Source: Reticulitermes lucifugus
Taxonomy: Eukaryota > Arthropoda > Insecta > Blattodea > Rhinotermitidae
Assembly: GCA_026260175.1 (NCBI GenBank)
Contig: JAKCWW010001751.1
Coordinates: 1 to 64,000 of the forward strand
DNA length: 64,000 nucleotides
Reading direction: 5' to 3'
Within the stretch, counting starts at the first letter, position 1, and each line of letters opens with the position of its first letter. Positions 12,310 to 23,331 of this stretch are shown in pieces. A program made the position numbers and the translations under genes. Under the pieces are notes generated by a model, which did not search any database, was not told where the DNA came from, and saw only the letters and a list, made by a program, of their open reading frames with translations.

Positions 12310-12405
12310 GATTGTTGTTTTCTGAAATAGTGACGGTTTATTTTGAGAATAATGTAAACACATTCCATGCTGTGGACAAAATAGCATTTTGGAAGATGTT
12401 AAAAT
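12310..12405 (-). repeat. Dispersed repeat D, antisense copy
   Basis: Contains GGTTTATTTTGAGAATAATG, then ACACATTCCATG and CTGTGGACAAAATA. This is the reverse complement of the start of the copy at 18303 (TTTTGTCCACAGAGTGTATG...GTGTTTCGTGTG...AATAAAC). Confidence 0.45.
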
Positions 12406-13239
12406 ATAAAGGCTCTTAATCACTGTAGTTCAAAGGTTATTAATTCAAGAATTTTTTTATAATTTTCATCGCTCCATATTGAGGGTAGTGTGTTTTATGA
12501 CACCAGGTTATCCATTTTAGACACAAATAATGGATTCCTTGCACAAACCTTGAGAGCGTCAAAACACACGCCGTCAACAGTACATCGTGAGAGTACAACA
12601 ATGCGTTTTGTTTTATGTAACAGCAGCCGGGAGGTGCATAAAATAGCGCCTTTATCGCCGTACATGGCCGGAGATGAGTCTAGGAACTTGCTCATTGTTT
12701 CACCGCTAATTAAAGGAGTCTAGACCACTTGTTTGCAACAAAAGACATGACTGATGATTCGGTCCAGACAGAAGCCTTTGTATAAGACACCATGATTATT
12801 TTATGCCTCACTACAAGACGGTTCACGAAAACAGTAAATTACACGATGCGTCTACATCACGTATTGCTACTGCTGGAATATGAACCTGGTTATGTGAAGA
12901 AGCACTGCAGGTGGATATTAAGCTCCATCAAATTAGATTGGGATGAGAAGTCAGTATCACGGTCTGGCAGTTTCATTCCCGAAGAACAAGCCTCCACTGT
13001 ACATTGCGTACATATGTGGCAAATCTGGTAGATATATCTGTGAGAACAGTATCATTTATACTGAGGATAGAATTCAGGTGTTTCATTCGTTGTCAGAAAT
13101 TTTACTGACTCATACACCCCAGTGAATTTTCGAGGCATTTTTCTTACTCAGATTTAAATTTTCGACGCCTGGGTTTCACCTAAACGACATCTAAGAATTC
13201 AGTCCTACCTCCGAAAACACACACACACGCACTCATCTA

Positions 13240-13345
13240 AATTACGAAGACCAATGATTTAATTCCGTATGGGAAAACAGTAGATGTTTATTTGGAAAAT
13301 CACACAAAACACATAGACACAATGTGTGGGCAAACACAGGGTCTT
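13240..13345 (-). repeat. Dispersed repeat D, antisense copy
   Basis: GGGAAAACAG, then GTTTATTTGGAAAATCACAC, ACACATAGACACAATG and TGTGGGCAAA reproduce, on the minus strand, the block order seen at 18303-18440. A short AC run lies just before it (13217-13230). Confidence 0.5.
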
Positions 13346-13689
13346 AAAATTACAGCGGGTTGTGCAGAGACCTCTAGGTCTCCCTTAGCACTGTCTTTAA
13401 AGTGTTAAACCAAGTATTTCTGTCTTGCCTCTACAGCTATATCCGAATTTCAAGAGCCCTCTTGTCCTCTTCCCAGGACCGATTTGAATAAACAGCTTTC
13501 TTTTGTATTTCGGATATCTTTTTGAGCTTTTACGTTGAAGACGTTTGAGATCATGATAAGGAAGATTATCTTTGGACTACAAAGAGAAGTAACGGGTAAA
13601 CAAAAATGTTACGTTTTGCCTATGCTTGCCATAAATGCATATGGTGCAGTGGACGCATATATCTATTCATTCTTCATTCATTCTACATG

Positions 13690-13890
13690 GTAGATTGATG
13701 TGAGTGATTTATTTCACTTTCCGATCTATTTAACCCAGGCGAAGTGCCCAGGTATACATTAAATAAGAGGCTGCAAGTGGGTCTAAATATTTTTAGACAA
13801 GAGTAAAATCTCCTGCCGCTGCCGGGAACCGAATTCCGGATTATCCAACCCGTAGCCTAGTCAGTAGATCGACCGAGTTCTTCAAAGAAG
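13690..13890 (-). mobile_element. tRNA-derived SINE (family B)
   Basis: On the minus strand the head CTACTGACTAGGCTACGGG is followed by a B-box-like GGAATTCGGTTCCCGG. The body has GACCCACTTGCAGCCTC, TTAATGTATACCTGGGC and CTTCGCCTGGG. The body blocks match the family B pattern; the 3' limit near 13690 is approximate. Confidence 0.6.
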
Positions 13891-13941
13891 TAACAGATTA
13901 TAAAGCATTAGCTGCAGCATGCTAAGGAGGCAGATCTGAAG

Positions 13942-14283
13942 ATGGTGAATCGCTACTTTTCCTTTTGTCTTCTATCATGTCGGTACACTACCTCCTTCAG
14001 GCAGAAAACTGTAATGCAAACAACAGCTGGCTTCGAGTCTGGACCTCCCGCATTTAATGATCAACCAAGCATGAATAGCTGCAAGGCAACTGGTAAAAAG
14101 ATTTCTATGAAGAAACGTAAAATACATGGAGTCAGAAATTCATTGGCCTTTGTAAAGTACGTTATTGTTGTATTTAAAAGAGGACGGCAACATGACAACT
14201 CTGAATATGGTAATGATATTTACTCGGTAATTGCGGTCTTCTCTGACAAAGGGTATATTCGCAACAACAGTGATTCACACTGA
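13942..14283 (+). other. 113-codon open frame of unknown meaning
   Basis: An ATG frame that stays open for 113 codons. The product begins MVNRYFSFCLLSC and has a basic stretch (KKISMKKRKIHG) in the middle. I see no domain, signal peptide or repeat. Length alone is weak evidence in a window this size, and no splice context was identified. It is listed so that it is not lost, not as a gene call. Confidence 0.1.
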
Positions 14284-14489
14284 AATGACTCCCATCGCCT
14301 AAAACTTCAGAGAACAACAGCTACTACTTGTATTTGTACCACCTGCATCACACGTTCAGCATCTCTGCATACTGAACACATTGCGTATGTGTGCTTACCC
14401 TGTGATCATCAGAATAAATAATGATTAACCGAAAGGTTTCTGTAAGACATAATTGTAAATAGGCTTAAAATTTACGCGTGGAGTCAGAA

Positions 14490-14665
14490 TAGCATAGTCA
14501 ACATAGCGACTGACTTCCGGTTGGACGACGCGGGGATCAAATCCTGGCAGGAGCAAGAAACGTCTCTCTTCTCCCAACGTCTAGACCGGCTCTGGCGCCC
14601 ATTCAGGCTCCTATTTAATGCATACCAGGGTTACTTACCGTGGGTAAAGCGGTCGGGCGTGAGGT
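14490..14665 (+). mobile_element. tRNA-derived SINE (family B)
   Basis: A tRNA-like head (AGCGACTGACTTCCGGTTGG) is followed by a B-box-like GGGGATCAAATCCTGG. The body holds GGCTCTGGCGCCCATTCAGG, TTTAATGCATACCAGGG and GGTAAAGCGGTCGGGCG. This is the clearest family B copy in sense orientation. Confidence 0.65.
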
Positions 14666-14744
14666 TTACCACTTAACTCCATGTAATGTAGATATAAAAA
14701 TGAGTGTAGCTACATTTGTTATGCCTTTATAGAGTGGGCAAGGA

Positions 14745-15051
14745 CAACTGTAACTTTTGTGTGTGTGTGTGTGTGTGAAGGGCCCCGCAGCTACGGACGC
14801 ACCGCAGCCTTGAGGCTTATTGTGCAACCCTGTGATGAAGATGATTATTTTCTTTTCGTTTTTCCCTGTAATGGAGCACCGGTGGAATGAAATTGACAGG
14901 GAAAACCGAAGTACTCGGGGAAAAACCGGTCCTAGTGCCACTTTGTCCACCACAAGTCCCACATGGACTGACCCGGGATCGAATACGGGCCTCCGCGGTG
15001 ATAGGCCGGCGACTAACCGCCTGAGCCATGGCACGGCCTCAACTGTAACTT
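14745..15051 (-). mobile_element. tRNA-derived SINE (family C) with 12-bp TSD
   Basis: CAACTGTAACTT occurs at 14745-14756 and 15040-15051. Between them, on the minus strand, the element starts with a tRNA-like head: GCCATGGCTCAGGCGGTTAG is the A-box region and GTATTCGATCCCGGG is a good B box. A unique body follows, and the 3' end is a CA repeat (seen on the plus strand as TG at 14758-14777). Tail microsatellites and such TSDs are typical of LINE-mobilised SINEs. The intact TSD suggests a fairly recent insertion. Three overlapping open frames are by-products. Confidence 0.85.
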
Positions 15052-15531
15052 AACTTTTACCTTTTTCAATATTTAAATGAATTTCGTACTTCAAATGGTT
15101 ATGAAAATGTCATATGGTTAATATGAAACGGAGTGGAGAAAATCGAAGTCACTACACTGACAATGAAAAAGAAGGTTTATAAACAGAGGAAATAGCGATA
15201 ATAAATGCGGAAATGGTGTTCACATTAATCGATTATATTGAATGACCATGTCTTAATGTGAGATAACTTTCTTCTTGTACCTAATGCGAAGTTCAAATCC
15301 TTACCCATTTCCGTCAAATAAAGCCATCATTCTTCACTAAAATACACTGTATTGCGTCCCATATATTTAGAAAGTCAACATTAGGTACCTGAATTAATTC
15401 AAACTGATTGATTTTTAATGTGGAGTAAAATAGGGAGAAAGTCAAGTTTATTCATGACAAATTTGTTGACCGGCAATAATTTATTTTTTCCAACATTGAA
15501 ACAATTATTTTTCAATTTTTGTGGAGTTCAT

Positions 15532-15801
15532 CCCATTGTGCTATTTTTTTTTTCAATGGCTCGACAGCCCCTTGGGGGCCTAGGCCGCCTCACGATCACA
15601 CACTTTTAGACACACCACACTCGTTAGGACTCCTCTGGACGAGGGACCAGCCCGTCGCAGAGACCTCTACCTGACAACACACAACACTCACGAGACAGAC
15701 ATCCATGCCCTAGGCGGAATTCGAACCCATTCCCAGTAAGCGAGGGGCCGTAGACCCACGCCTTAGACCGGGCGACCACTGGGATCGGCCCATTGTGCTA
15801 T
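15532..15801 (-). mobile_element. tRNA-derived SINE (family A) with 13-bp TSD, full length
   Basis: CCCATTGTGCTAT flanks the unit at 15532-15544 and 15789-15801. On the minus strand the 244-bp element starts CCGATCCCAGTGGTCG, followed by GTCTAAGGCGTGGGTC (A-box side) and GGGTTCGAATTCCGCC (B box). It ends GGGGCTGTCGAGCCATTG plus a poly-A tail, seen as poly-T from 15545. This is the reference copy for family A here. Confidence 0.92.
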
Positions 15802-15872
15802 ACAAGTAACATATCAACACTGACACACGTATTACCGTCAATTACAACAAATGTTATTAGTTTCGTCAATAG

Positions 15873-15911
15873 ATGCTACATGTTTCGGCCGTGTGGACCA
15901 TCCCCAGGCAT
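15873..15911 (-). ncRNA. Hammerhead-ribozyme-like motif
   Basis: On the minus strand ATGC leads into CTGGGGA (consensus CTGANGA with one change at A6), a hairpin GGTC/GGCC with loop CACAC, and GAAAC. A palindromic ACATGT follows, then A as cleavage-site base, then GCAT, which closes a 4-bp stem I with the leading ATGC. All three stems are there, so the core was probably a true hammerhead that has lost one catalytic base. Confidence 0.5.
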
Positions 15912-15972
15912 TAAAATACATGGGTTTAAAAACACAAGTAAAAATGCTTGGAGATATTGTAAAACTTGTTTA

Positions 15973-16045
15973 ATCTCACAAATTACACAAGCTATTTCAA
16001 ACTGTATGTAGCAAAATGTTTGAAATGGCGTGTAATTTGTGAGAT
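15973..16045. repeat. Imperfect hairpin, 29-bp arms
   Basis: ATCTCACAAATTACAC..GC and its complement at the right edge form arms of about 29 bp with a few mismatches around a 15-base loop (TGTATGTAGCAAAAT). On the minus strand it lies just upstream of the hammerhead-like motif at 15873-15911 and may be part of the same element. Confidence 0.7.
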
Positions 16046-16121
16046 CCTTTTCCAAACAAATTAACCTGTAACGAACAAGGCCTAATTAATTTCACAAAAC
16101 AGGAGAATTCTTCAGTAAACC

Positions 16122-16350
16122 TTAGTCGCTTGAATGGCCAAGAAATTCCCCGCCTCCTGTGGCATCTGAAATTTCGTTGCCACGTTCACAAGAACCGGCC
16201 ACTAGAGCCTGTGCCCAACCAATTTCGTCGACGTTACACTCTCGTCTATTTACTTTATAATTTATAAGAAAATACTTTGAAAACATTAGTCGGAAATTAA
16301 GAGAACACACAGGGCACGTAGACATGAATAGGAAGATCAAATTAACATTA
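16122..16350 (-). mobile_element. LINE tail fragment
   Basis: Minus-strand bases near 16240-16170 read HRLxWPVLVNVATKFQMP in one frame (family pattern DR..WRALVN.VMNL.VP). In the frame that stays open they read WAQALVAGSCERGNE and GGGEFLGHSSD. The second reading is the familiar out-of-frame peptide of the same repeat, so the 72-codon open frame is not a gene. Upstream LINE sequence is absent or unrecognisable. Confidence 0.55.
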
Positions 16351-16503
16351 AATTTTAAGGAATGAAGTGTGAGAACTTACAACGAATTCATTAGGCTCAG
16401 TAGAAGAACCAAGGACCGGCACTTGTGAAAATATGCATGAAATGGACAGTTTCATAATACGCGGGCTGGAAAATAGACTTAATACTCACATAGAGAATGT
16501 TCC

Positions 16504-16601
16504 TTTTATCGTGTCCCTGAACACGGCAAATTTATCGCATAGAAAGGCTGCATCCGCCGGAACATGCCCTTGAAACTGGCGTGTTCAGGGACACGATAAA
16601 A
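16504..16601. repeat. Perfect 22-bp inverted repeat with 54-bp spacer
   Basis: The 22 bases at 16504-16525 (beginning TTTTATCGTGTCCC) are exactly complementary to 16580-16601. The spacer includes CATCCGCCGGAACATG. The arms could be ends of a very small non-autonomous DNA element or a stable hairpin; no clear TSD was found. Confidence 0.85.
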
Positions 16602-17239
16602 GCGACCTCTCTCTTATTTCTCCCATCCGATCTCCACTTTCAGTCCATCGGAGTTATTTATATGCAAGTACAGAGAGAGAGAGACATTTCACTGAACCCA
16701 AAAACTGTAACCAATAATGGAGATCTTAAGGAACGAATTACCCTAGCGAGCCATGGAGTCGAGGGCATTAACTGATCAAAGATTTAAGAAGCGAGTGCAA
16801 GCACAATGAATGATGGTATGTGTGAAAACATTGGACATGATTTGCTGACGTGGATGAAACAAAAATGCACTGATTTCAGTCATATATCTACAAACAGTAA
16901 CTACAATCTCGGACATTGTAGCCTGTGATAGCGCTTTCCCTATTAAGGCACGATTCTCCTTTCTCGCCCTGTGTTCATTTTGGCTTATAATTTACGTGCC
17001 AAAGCGACGATTAATTACGTGAACAATAATGGAAGGTATTACACAGACGTGACTAGCATGCTCACACGTTGGACGCGTTAGCAGACGGTCAGGTAATATG
17101 GGATTCAAATGTAAATGTATCTCATAGTGATGCAAGCAGGCTACGAATTAAACTAACTTCGTCATGTAGCGTTACTAAGTGGCTGAAGAAGTTTTCCGAA
17201 TTGTATAAAACTCGAGAATTTATTACTGTGGTCATACGA

Positions 17240-17300
17240 GCTCCTTAATGGAAACTTTCTTCAGCCAGATGAATCCATTTCACACCCATACTCCGATACC
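17240..17300 (-). mobile_element. Short LINE tail fragment
   Basis: Minus-strand codons give GVKWIHLAEESFH, matching the family L phrase GVDWIDLAQDR.QW. Only about 60 bases are recognisable. Confidence 0.4.
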
Positions 17301-18302
17301 ATAAACCCCGTGGAAGAAGATCGAAGTGTTAGTCGTTTTAAGGGTTCTACTACCCTTACTTTATTGAAAGGATATTAGGCATTTCCATTTCACCCTTTGT
17401 ACCTAATCATAATGAAGATACTTAGTGCAGAATATAAATTATGAAGCTTCTCACTATGCAGTATTCTCCTGCTTCCTGTTATTTACCATGTCTTAGGTAC
17501 AAATATTCACCTCAACCACTTGTTCTCAAATATTAGCCTATTGTTGATGTCTATGTCAGTACAAATACATGTTGTCCCTTAAGAAGGTGATACGAAGTTT
17601 TGCACACATATGCAACAACTAACCCATGAAGCAAAATCATTCTCTTAAAGCTGATTTTGATTCAGCCAGAGATAATTATTACGGAGTCACAGTTGCCATA
17701 ATAGAGCCTCTATGGATAATTTTTACAATTAATTGAGAAGCACGTGCAAATTTTCATGGAGAATTTAGAATGAGGTACAACGATGTAAAGTATGTCACTC
17801 AGTTCAGGAGTTATCAAAATGCATAGTTTCATAAAATGAATCATAATTCGATGGGAACAACTAATGTGATATTTGGGGCAGAATGACGTAGAATTTATAG
17901 TGGGTTGCTCATGGACTGTGCTTCTACAGGAAGCGCTGTCGATATCTCGAAGCTTTCCAGTGTGTATTTAAATGCAAGCCAAAATCCAAAGCCGCCAATA
18001 AGTGGTCATGTCGTGATTGAAGAAACAGAAGCCGCGTGACTCACGGGTCCCCGTTACTTATTGTTATAGATCTATTTAATTGTTACGTGTGCACCCCTCT
18101 CCACCCGCGCTCGGCCCTCACCCCGGGCTTCGAGAGGTCACACGGATCGAGGGGCGTGGTGGAAACATGTTATTCTACTGCAGAAAACAGCGTGATGCAG
18201 AAATTTTCAATACGAATCCAGAGAATAGTGATTAAAAAGTACTTATTTTTGAAAAATATTTTAAATCACATACATAAACCCTAACATTATAAATTCTATA
18301 TT
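17301..18302. other. No gene seen
   Basis: Mostly A+T-rich. A G+C-rich patch at about 18085-18165 (CCACCCGCGCTCGGCCC, CCCCGGGCTTCGAGAGG) stands out and is not explained by any repeat recognised here. Confidence 0.5.
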
Positions 18303-18440
18303 TTGTCCACAGAGTGTATGTATGTGTTTCGTGTGGTTTTAAAAATAAACACAAATGATTTTCCTAACCTGCATCACTAACGGTCTTTGTACGGGGAAAA
18401 CAGCCTTCTCTGTAAGGTAGGGACTGAATTTTTAATATTG
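18303..18440 (+). repeat. Dispersed repeat D, reference copy
   Basis: Blocks in order: TTTTGTCCACAGAGTGTATG, GTGTTTCGTGTGG, AAAAATAAACACAAATGATT, GGGGAAAACAGCCTTCTC and TAGGGACTGAATTTTT. The same order, with drift, appears at 20675, 21270, 25425 and 48800 and reversed at 12310 and 13240. Confidence 0.55.
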
Positions 18441-19149
18441 TTCATATAAAGTTGATTTATTATTTAAAATGCAATTAATGTACTTAAATAGGCAGGCCTA
18501 GTGTAGCAGTGTTGTAAATTCGAGCCCTGATGTCAGAGAAATAATTAGCAAGTGGATAGTTCAGGGATGTGTCCAGTGATGGTCTTCGCTGTTGCCAGTG
18601 TTGAACCTAAGGCTCTTGCTTACACAATGTTACGGAGTTAGACGTTAAATACAATACACAAAGAAAACATTTTTATAGTAAGTACACATTATTAAAAAAG
18701 GAATATTACAAAGCAAATAACTTTTTGGATAACCTTGGCAGTACCGTGCCCGAAAGTGCTTGCTACTTGCACGTCTAGTTCCCGTTAGAGGTCAGCTTAT
18801 CTCTACTAGGCCATGACACCTGAGACACTGCGAATAACAAAGACCTTGCCCCTAGCTCTCTATAAATACTGATGCATTCCCTCAGAACATTTGTGCAAAG
18901 GCAGAAGCCTGTACTGCCTCTACAGTTTGTGTGCACCTAATAACCAAAATTTATTGCTGAATCAGGCTATCTAGTTGAAGTTCTGAAACCAAGATTTACA
19001 TATTTTCTTACTTCCTCGTGTACAATTAACTACTAAATAGTTAAAGAATGAACTCCAAAGAGCAGAGCCATTTTTCAGAAGCCACAATTCTCTCAGGTAG
19101 TCTAGAAATTTCCCTCAAAGTATGAAGCACAAAAGTCCATTACAATATT

Positions 19150-19290
19150 TAAAAAGGCAGTCAATGGTCCCTTCGCACGACAGATAAATCAAACCCACAC
19201 CCTCTCATCCTATTTTCTCAAGACCCATTTTAATATTATCCCCCCACATACTCTTAGGTCTTCCAAGTGATCCTTTAGGCCTCATTTGTG
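19150..19290 (-). mobile_element. LINE tail fragment
   Basis: Minus-strand translation gives LGRPKSMWGDNIKMGLEKIG, then a stop, then EGVGLIYLSCEG. This matches GRPR.RWEDNIKMDL.EIG..GVDWI.LAQDR. The one in-frame stop and lost motifs mark it as a dead copy. Confidence 0.6.
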
Positions 19291-19556
19291 TACATTAAAG
19301 TACATTTCCTTCCATTTACACAGTACTTCAAAGAGAATTAGTTTGTTGAGATACTTAGCTCGACGGGAAGGTGACAAACGCATACAGAAATTTATCTCTT
19401 TCCTTTTACCTGCTTTTACTTACTCACTTCTTTCCACATTCCTCTCTGTGTCTTCTCCCCCTTTCCTAATCCATTTTCCTCTCCTCATTCCGGTAGCGTA
19501 CATAACCTTTCAGGCCCTTTCCACACCGGCTTGATAATCTGGGTCTCTCTGTAGTT

Positions 19557-19735
19557 TTAGCGAAATTACTCCTAGATCTCATGATAAGAGAAATCCAGAA
19601 TTCTGCCTTCTGAAAAAAAAACGGAATCCAATTCGAAAGGACCCACAGTGAATATTGGTATTCTGTACCTTTGTATTCCCCACCCCACCCAGGGCGCCCC
19701 AGTGCTACACGAGTCTGTTGGGGCCTCTTCTACGT
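19557..19735 (+). repeat. Dispersed repeat E, copy 2
   Basis: TAGCGAAATTACTC, ATCCAGAATTCTGCCTTCTG, GGTATTCTGTACCTTTG and GGGCGCCCCAG follow the same order as at 8341-8510. This copy has a poly-A interruption near 19611. Confidence 0.5.
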
Positions 19736-20178
19736 TACAAACTCCTTCCCCTCCTTTCTCATCTGGCGCTTCTTCTCATTCACTTTACTCCACTGATTCT
19801 ATTTTCCTTCCTTTTCTAGTAAACCTTCACATTCTTCCCATTCTTCTTCCTTTCTCCTTATTCTCCTTGAGTAACTTGTTTTTATTTATCCGTCGGATTG
19901 AGACTCGCGTGTGTTCTGATCCAGAGCGCTGGTCGTTCTGTACTCAAAGAAGTTGTCCATGCTGGTTTGTGTTTTCTGCATTTGTCCGGTGCAGCTTCTG
20001 CGATACGGCGAGAGGCACTGCAGCGAAAGTACCGTTCGTCAAGTCTGACCTGTCGGAGCCTCTGTTGTTATACAGTGACGTCTCTGTCTCGGAAACTTCC
20101 AAATCATCGGGGCTAACATACGCAACAAAACATTCATTACTAGAACGTAATATAAAATACACGACCCACATAATGTGA
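19648..20178 (+). other. 176-codon open frame, unrecognised
   Basis: The longest open frame in the window. It starts inside dispersed repeat E, and codons for Phe, Leu, Ser and Pro dominate the first two thirds because of a C/T-rich tract at 19740-19880. The last third (about 19890-20110) is more G+C-rich and encodes a Cys-rich stretch (WSFCTQRSCPCWFVF). No domain, signal peptide pattern or homology is recognisable, and a second frame overlaps it at 19898-20116. I think it is fortuitous, but the 19890-20110 patch could be an exon or another repeat. Confidence 0.15.
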
Positions 20179-20674
20179 GGTTTGAAATTCTGGTCTTCCA
20201 AGATGTTAAGCTAAGTCGTAACAGCCGACATGGGGTAACATCTCAGAAGACTACTTAAAATACGTAATACTTGTGATCTACTATTTTCGCTTAAAGTCTA
20301 AGAATATGTGAGGAAAAATTTTAAATGTCACTTGTTTTAAGGCGGAATCTAATTTTAAAAAGACTAGCCGTTCCTAGACCTAAACAAAGTACAGGAGCAC
20401 TAGAAGTAAGGTATACATCTTCACTAACGGCATTACAGGAAGTTAATTGTTAACATTCACAGCAGAACTCTTTACATTTCCGCAGAAAAGGAAAAGGCGA
20501 CCAGGATGCTGGGGGGACCCAGGCTTGGTCCGAACAAAGTTTAACCAGCACTAAGTATCTGTCCCAGCCGAGAATTAAAATCTGTTGTCAGTACCTTGGC
20601 CAGTAACTACAACATTTTGATGCTTAGCCTTTAATTTATGTACCACCAGTTTTAACATTCAAGAGTTCTACAGC

Positions 20675-20830
20675 CTGCCGACAGAGTGTACTCATGTGTT
20701 TTGTGTGTAGGCCTACATCAGGAAAAACAGCGATTTTTGGGTTATGTAATATTAACTCATTGGTTTTTATAACCGAGACTGTGTGTGTTTACTGCGCAGT
20801 AGGGTATGGATCTTTTATTTAGACAGATTA
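20675..20830 (+). repeat. Dispersed repeat D copy
   Basis: GACAGAGTGTACTCATGTG, TTTTGTGTG and later GTGTTTACTGCGCAGTAGGG follow the repeat D order, with an insertion in the middle. Confidence 0.4.
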
Positions 20831-21269
20831 CCTTTCGATCTTACAGGGTTAATTTCTTGGAAGCTAAAGTTTGAAAATATCATTGAAGTGTTCCAGTAAC
20901 CTGTGCCTGATCTTTTCTGAGTTTACGTCAAAAATTAAACTAATCTCCATAGTCATAACTAAGTTACATATAGATACTTTAGAAAATTAACTTTTTTAAT
21001 AATATTCTCTTGGGAGTTATACGCCTTGTACCTTAGGAGTTACGTACGCTATATACCTACAAGGAGTCACATACCAGAAGCCAGCTTTCTTCACAAAAAT
21101 CGACTTTAGAGCACTAAATCGCACGTTAAATTTACACTGCACTTTATCATAAATAAAATAGCCAGTTCCAAATAATATGTCACCGCAGCTAAGAAGTTGT
21201 AGCGAATTAGGTTCTCAGTCAAGTGCTTCACTTGTTAAAGCATACCGATAAATCTATATACTGTTTAGT

Positions 21270-21425
21270 GTAACGTCAAATGGTTTTTTATTTTGCCTAC
21301 GAACTTTATTATATGTTTTCTTACAATTTTCAGAATAAACAATTTTTGCCTTAAATAGCCCTAAAGGGTAAATCTTATGTTTTCTGTGAAGTATGGACTT
21401 AATTTTTCATATAAACTGCATTATT
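21270..21425 (+). repeat. Dispersed repeat D copy
   Basis: TTTTCAGAATAAACAATTTT, then GTTTTCTGTGAAGTATGGAC and TTAATTTTTCATATAAAC parallel the second half of the copy at 18303-18470. Confidence 0.45.
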
Positions 21426-22079
21426 TACAAGAAATTCGTGCTTCAACGGGTTACATCACCCATGATTCAAAGCCATAACTTACCTTTCCAGCAGCCCGTA
21501 CGATGCTATTTTCTGCCCATCAAGTAACAATTAGAACAGATTCGCGTGTCTTCTTTTTTACATTAAGGACTCCGAAACAAAGGAATGTTTATTAGCAGCA
21601 CAACTAATTGTGACAGGTTTGTTTACTGCATTAAAAATTAAGACTGTTTTCTTTGTTGCGTTCCACGAGTAAAAATACCTTCATGCACTTTAGTAGTTGT
21701 CTAAATTGCAACTGGAATGATATATGACGTCGAAGATTACCTCACTGACTGTTACACGATATTGGTGGGCCACAGATACAAATTCCACGTTGTCAAACAC
21801 TTGAAAATCTCGTTCCGCTCTACGCAGGCGTCACGTACATACAAAATACTATGTAATATCTGAAGCCTTAACACTGAATTGCGCAATATGCATACATGCA
21901 CGTCTATAGACGGAGATGAGTGGTTAGTGTTAGCTCTGGCCGCTTTATATTCGGTCAGCTTTAAACAGGGAGCTGGGTGTATCCCAGAACCTGTGTGGAC
22001 ATATTTGTGAAATATTCTTCATGAAATACATTTACATCGTAAAGGTCCAGGTTTAAATACTATCAATTCAGTCAGTTTA

Positions 22080-22235
22080 GCGAATAGGAGAAGGGATTAA
22101 AGACCGCGGAATCGGGGTTTGATCCGCCGCAGGCAAGAACGTTTTTCCACGGCGTCCAGACAAGTTCTGGGGCCCACGCAGCCACCTATGCAGAGGGTAG
22201 GAATGGTGTGTCCCCTGGAAGACAGAACCGCAGTA
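22080..22235 (+). mobile_element. tRNA-derived SINE (family B)
   Basis: GGGGTTTGATCCGCC is a B-box-like stretch in a tRNA-like head. The body follows with TTCTGGGGCCCACGCAGCC, matching the family B phrase. The 3' part is unclear beyond 22235. Confidence 0.5.
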
Positions 22236-23074
22236 GGAAGCAGCATGATGCCTCTCGCCTGTTATCAAAGTTACTTCCATGAGGGGCAAATTTGAAAATG
22301 GCAGAGCCACCTCCACTCCCGCATACATTGGGCTGCTTATTAAACAAAGGCACAACTGTTTCTTTACACTTGCAGGTAAAAATACTGTTCACTGTATACG
22401 TAAGTGCAGAGATCTGCGCTGCCAGCTTGCTAGGACCGACCGGTTCATTTGCAAGGTGCTCTTATTGTAAAGCAGACCTTCAATCGAGGCCATGGCGGGT
22501 AGAGAGAGGGAGGAGGCACTGAAGGATGAACAGGGCGTGGTGTATCCATTTATGGCATGAGAGAGAAACACGGTTTACCTTCCTCTTTGCCTGAAATTAA
22601 AATATTATTTTGCGTATTCCACTATTTATAAGCATTTAGCCTAAATAAAAATTACAGAGTCAAACGAGAGTAAGCCTCTGACTAGCAGATTGTTTGAAGA
22701 ATGGTCCCGAAGTTATGCTTATTTATTTACTTTTATTTCCTTTTTGTCTATTCGTTTATTTAGCTATACTTTCAATAGCTTAAATTACGCAGTACCACAC
22801 AATAAACGGACATTCGGTAAATAAGTACCTGTAAATTCGAAATAACTGTGCCGGCATTTGTTTAGAAAATTATCGAAAACCCCAAAAAACCTAAAGGATA
22901 TTTGCGGTCTTCCAGGTGAGATCTGAAACCAGTACCTCTCCGAAAAGGAGCAAGAACTTTGATACAGCCATTTTCGAATCGCCTTTATGATATGGAAGTC
23001 TCTTCGCTTCTTTTTTGTGACTTCTAAAGCTTTAGGTTCGAAACTGCTACTTGTAGGATTTAGTAAAACCTATA

Positions 23075-23240
23075 CAATAAGAGGTTAGTCGTTGTAGCTC
23101 AGCACATGACTGACTACCTACTGGAATTTTGTGTTCGATTCTCAATAGAGGTAAAGCATTCTCTCTTCGCCACAGTATCCGGTTCAGCGCTGGGGCCCAC
23201 ACAGCCTACTGTCTGATTTATGCCTGAGAGGAGCTTCTTC
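23075..23240 (+). mobile_element. tRNA-derived SINE (family B)
   Basis: TTGTAGCTCAGCACATGAC is a good A-box region and TGTGTTCGATTCTCA a good B box, spaced as in a tRNA. The body has CAGCGCTGGGGCCCACACAG. The head still looks tRNA-like, but the body shows this is a SINE and not a tRNA gene. Confidence 0.65.
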
Positions 23241-23331
23241 TTTCGGCGTTCATCTTGCATCGACGTCAAGCATGAGTAGAGCTATACTCCCTCTGCTCAT
23301 ATATCTGTACGAAGTGACGCTTAATTAAGAA

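Noticed and set aside
12748-12785. Hammerhead-like motif (CTGATGA ... GAAGC)
   Set aside because: Only a GTC/GAC hairpin is present; stems I and III are missing.
18520-18640. tRNA-derived SINE (GTAAATTCGAGCCCTGA resembles a B box)
   Set aside because: No A box at the right distance and no family body; left unassigned.
23075-23150. Functional tRNA gene
   Set aside because: A and B boxes are present, but the stem pairing is poor and a SINE family B body follows directly.
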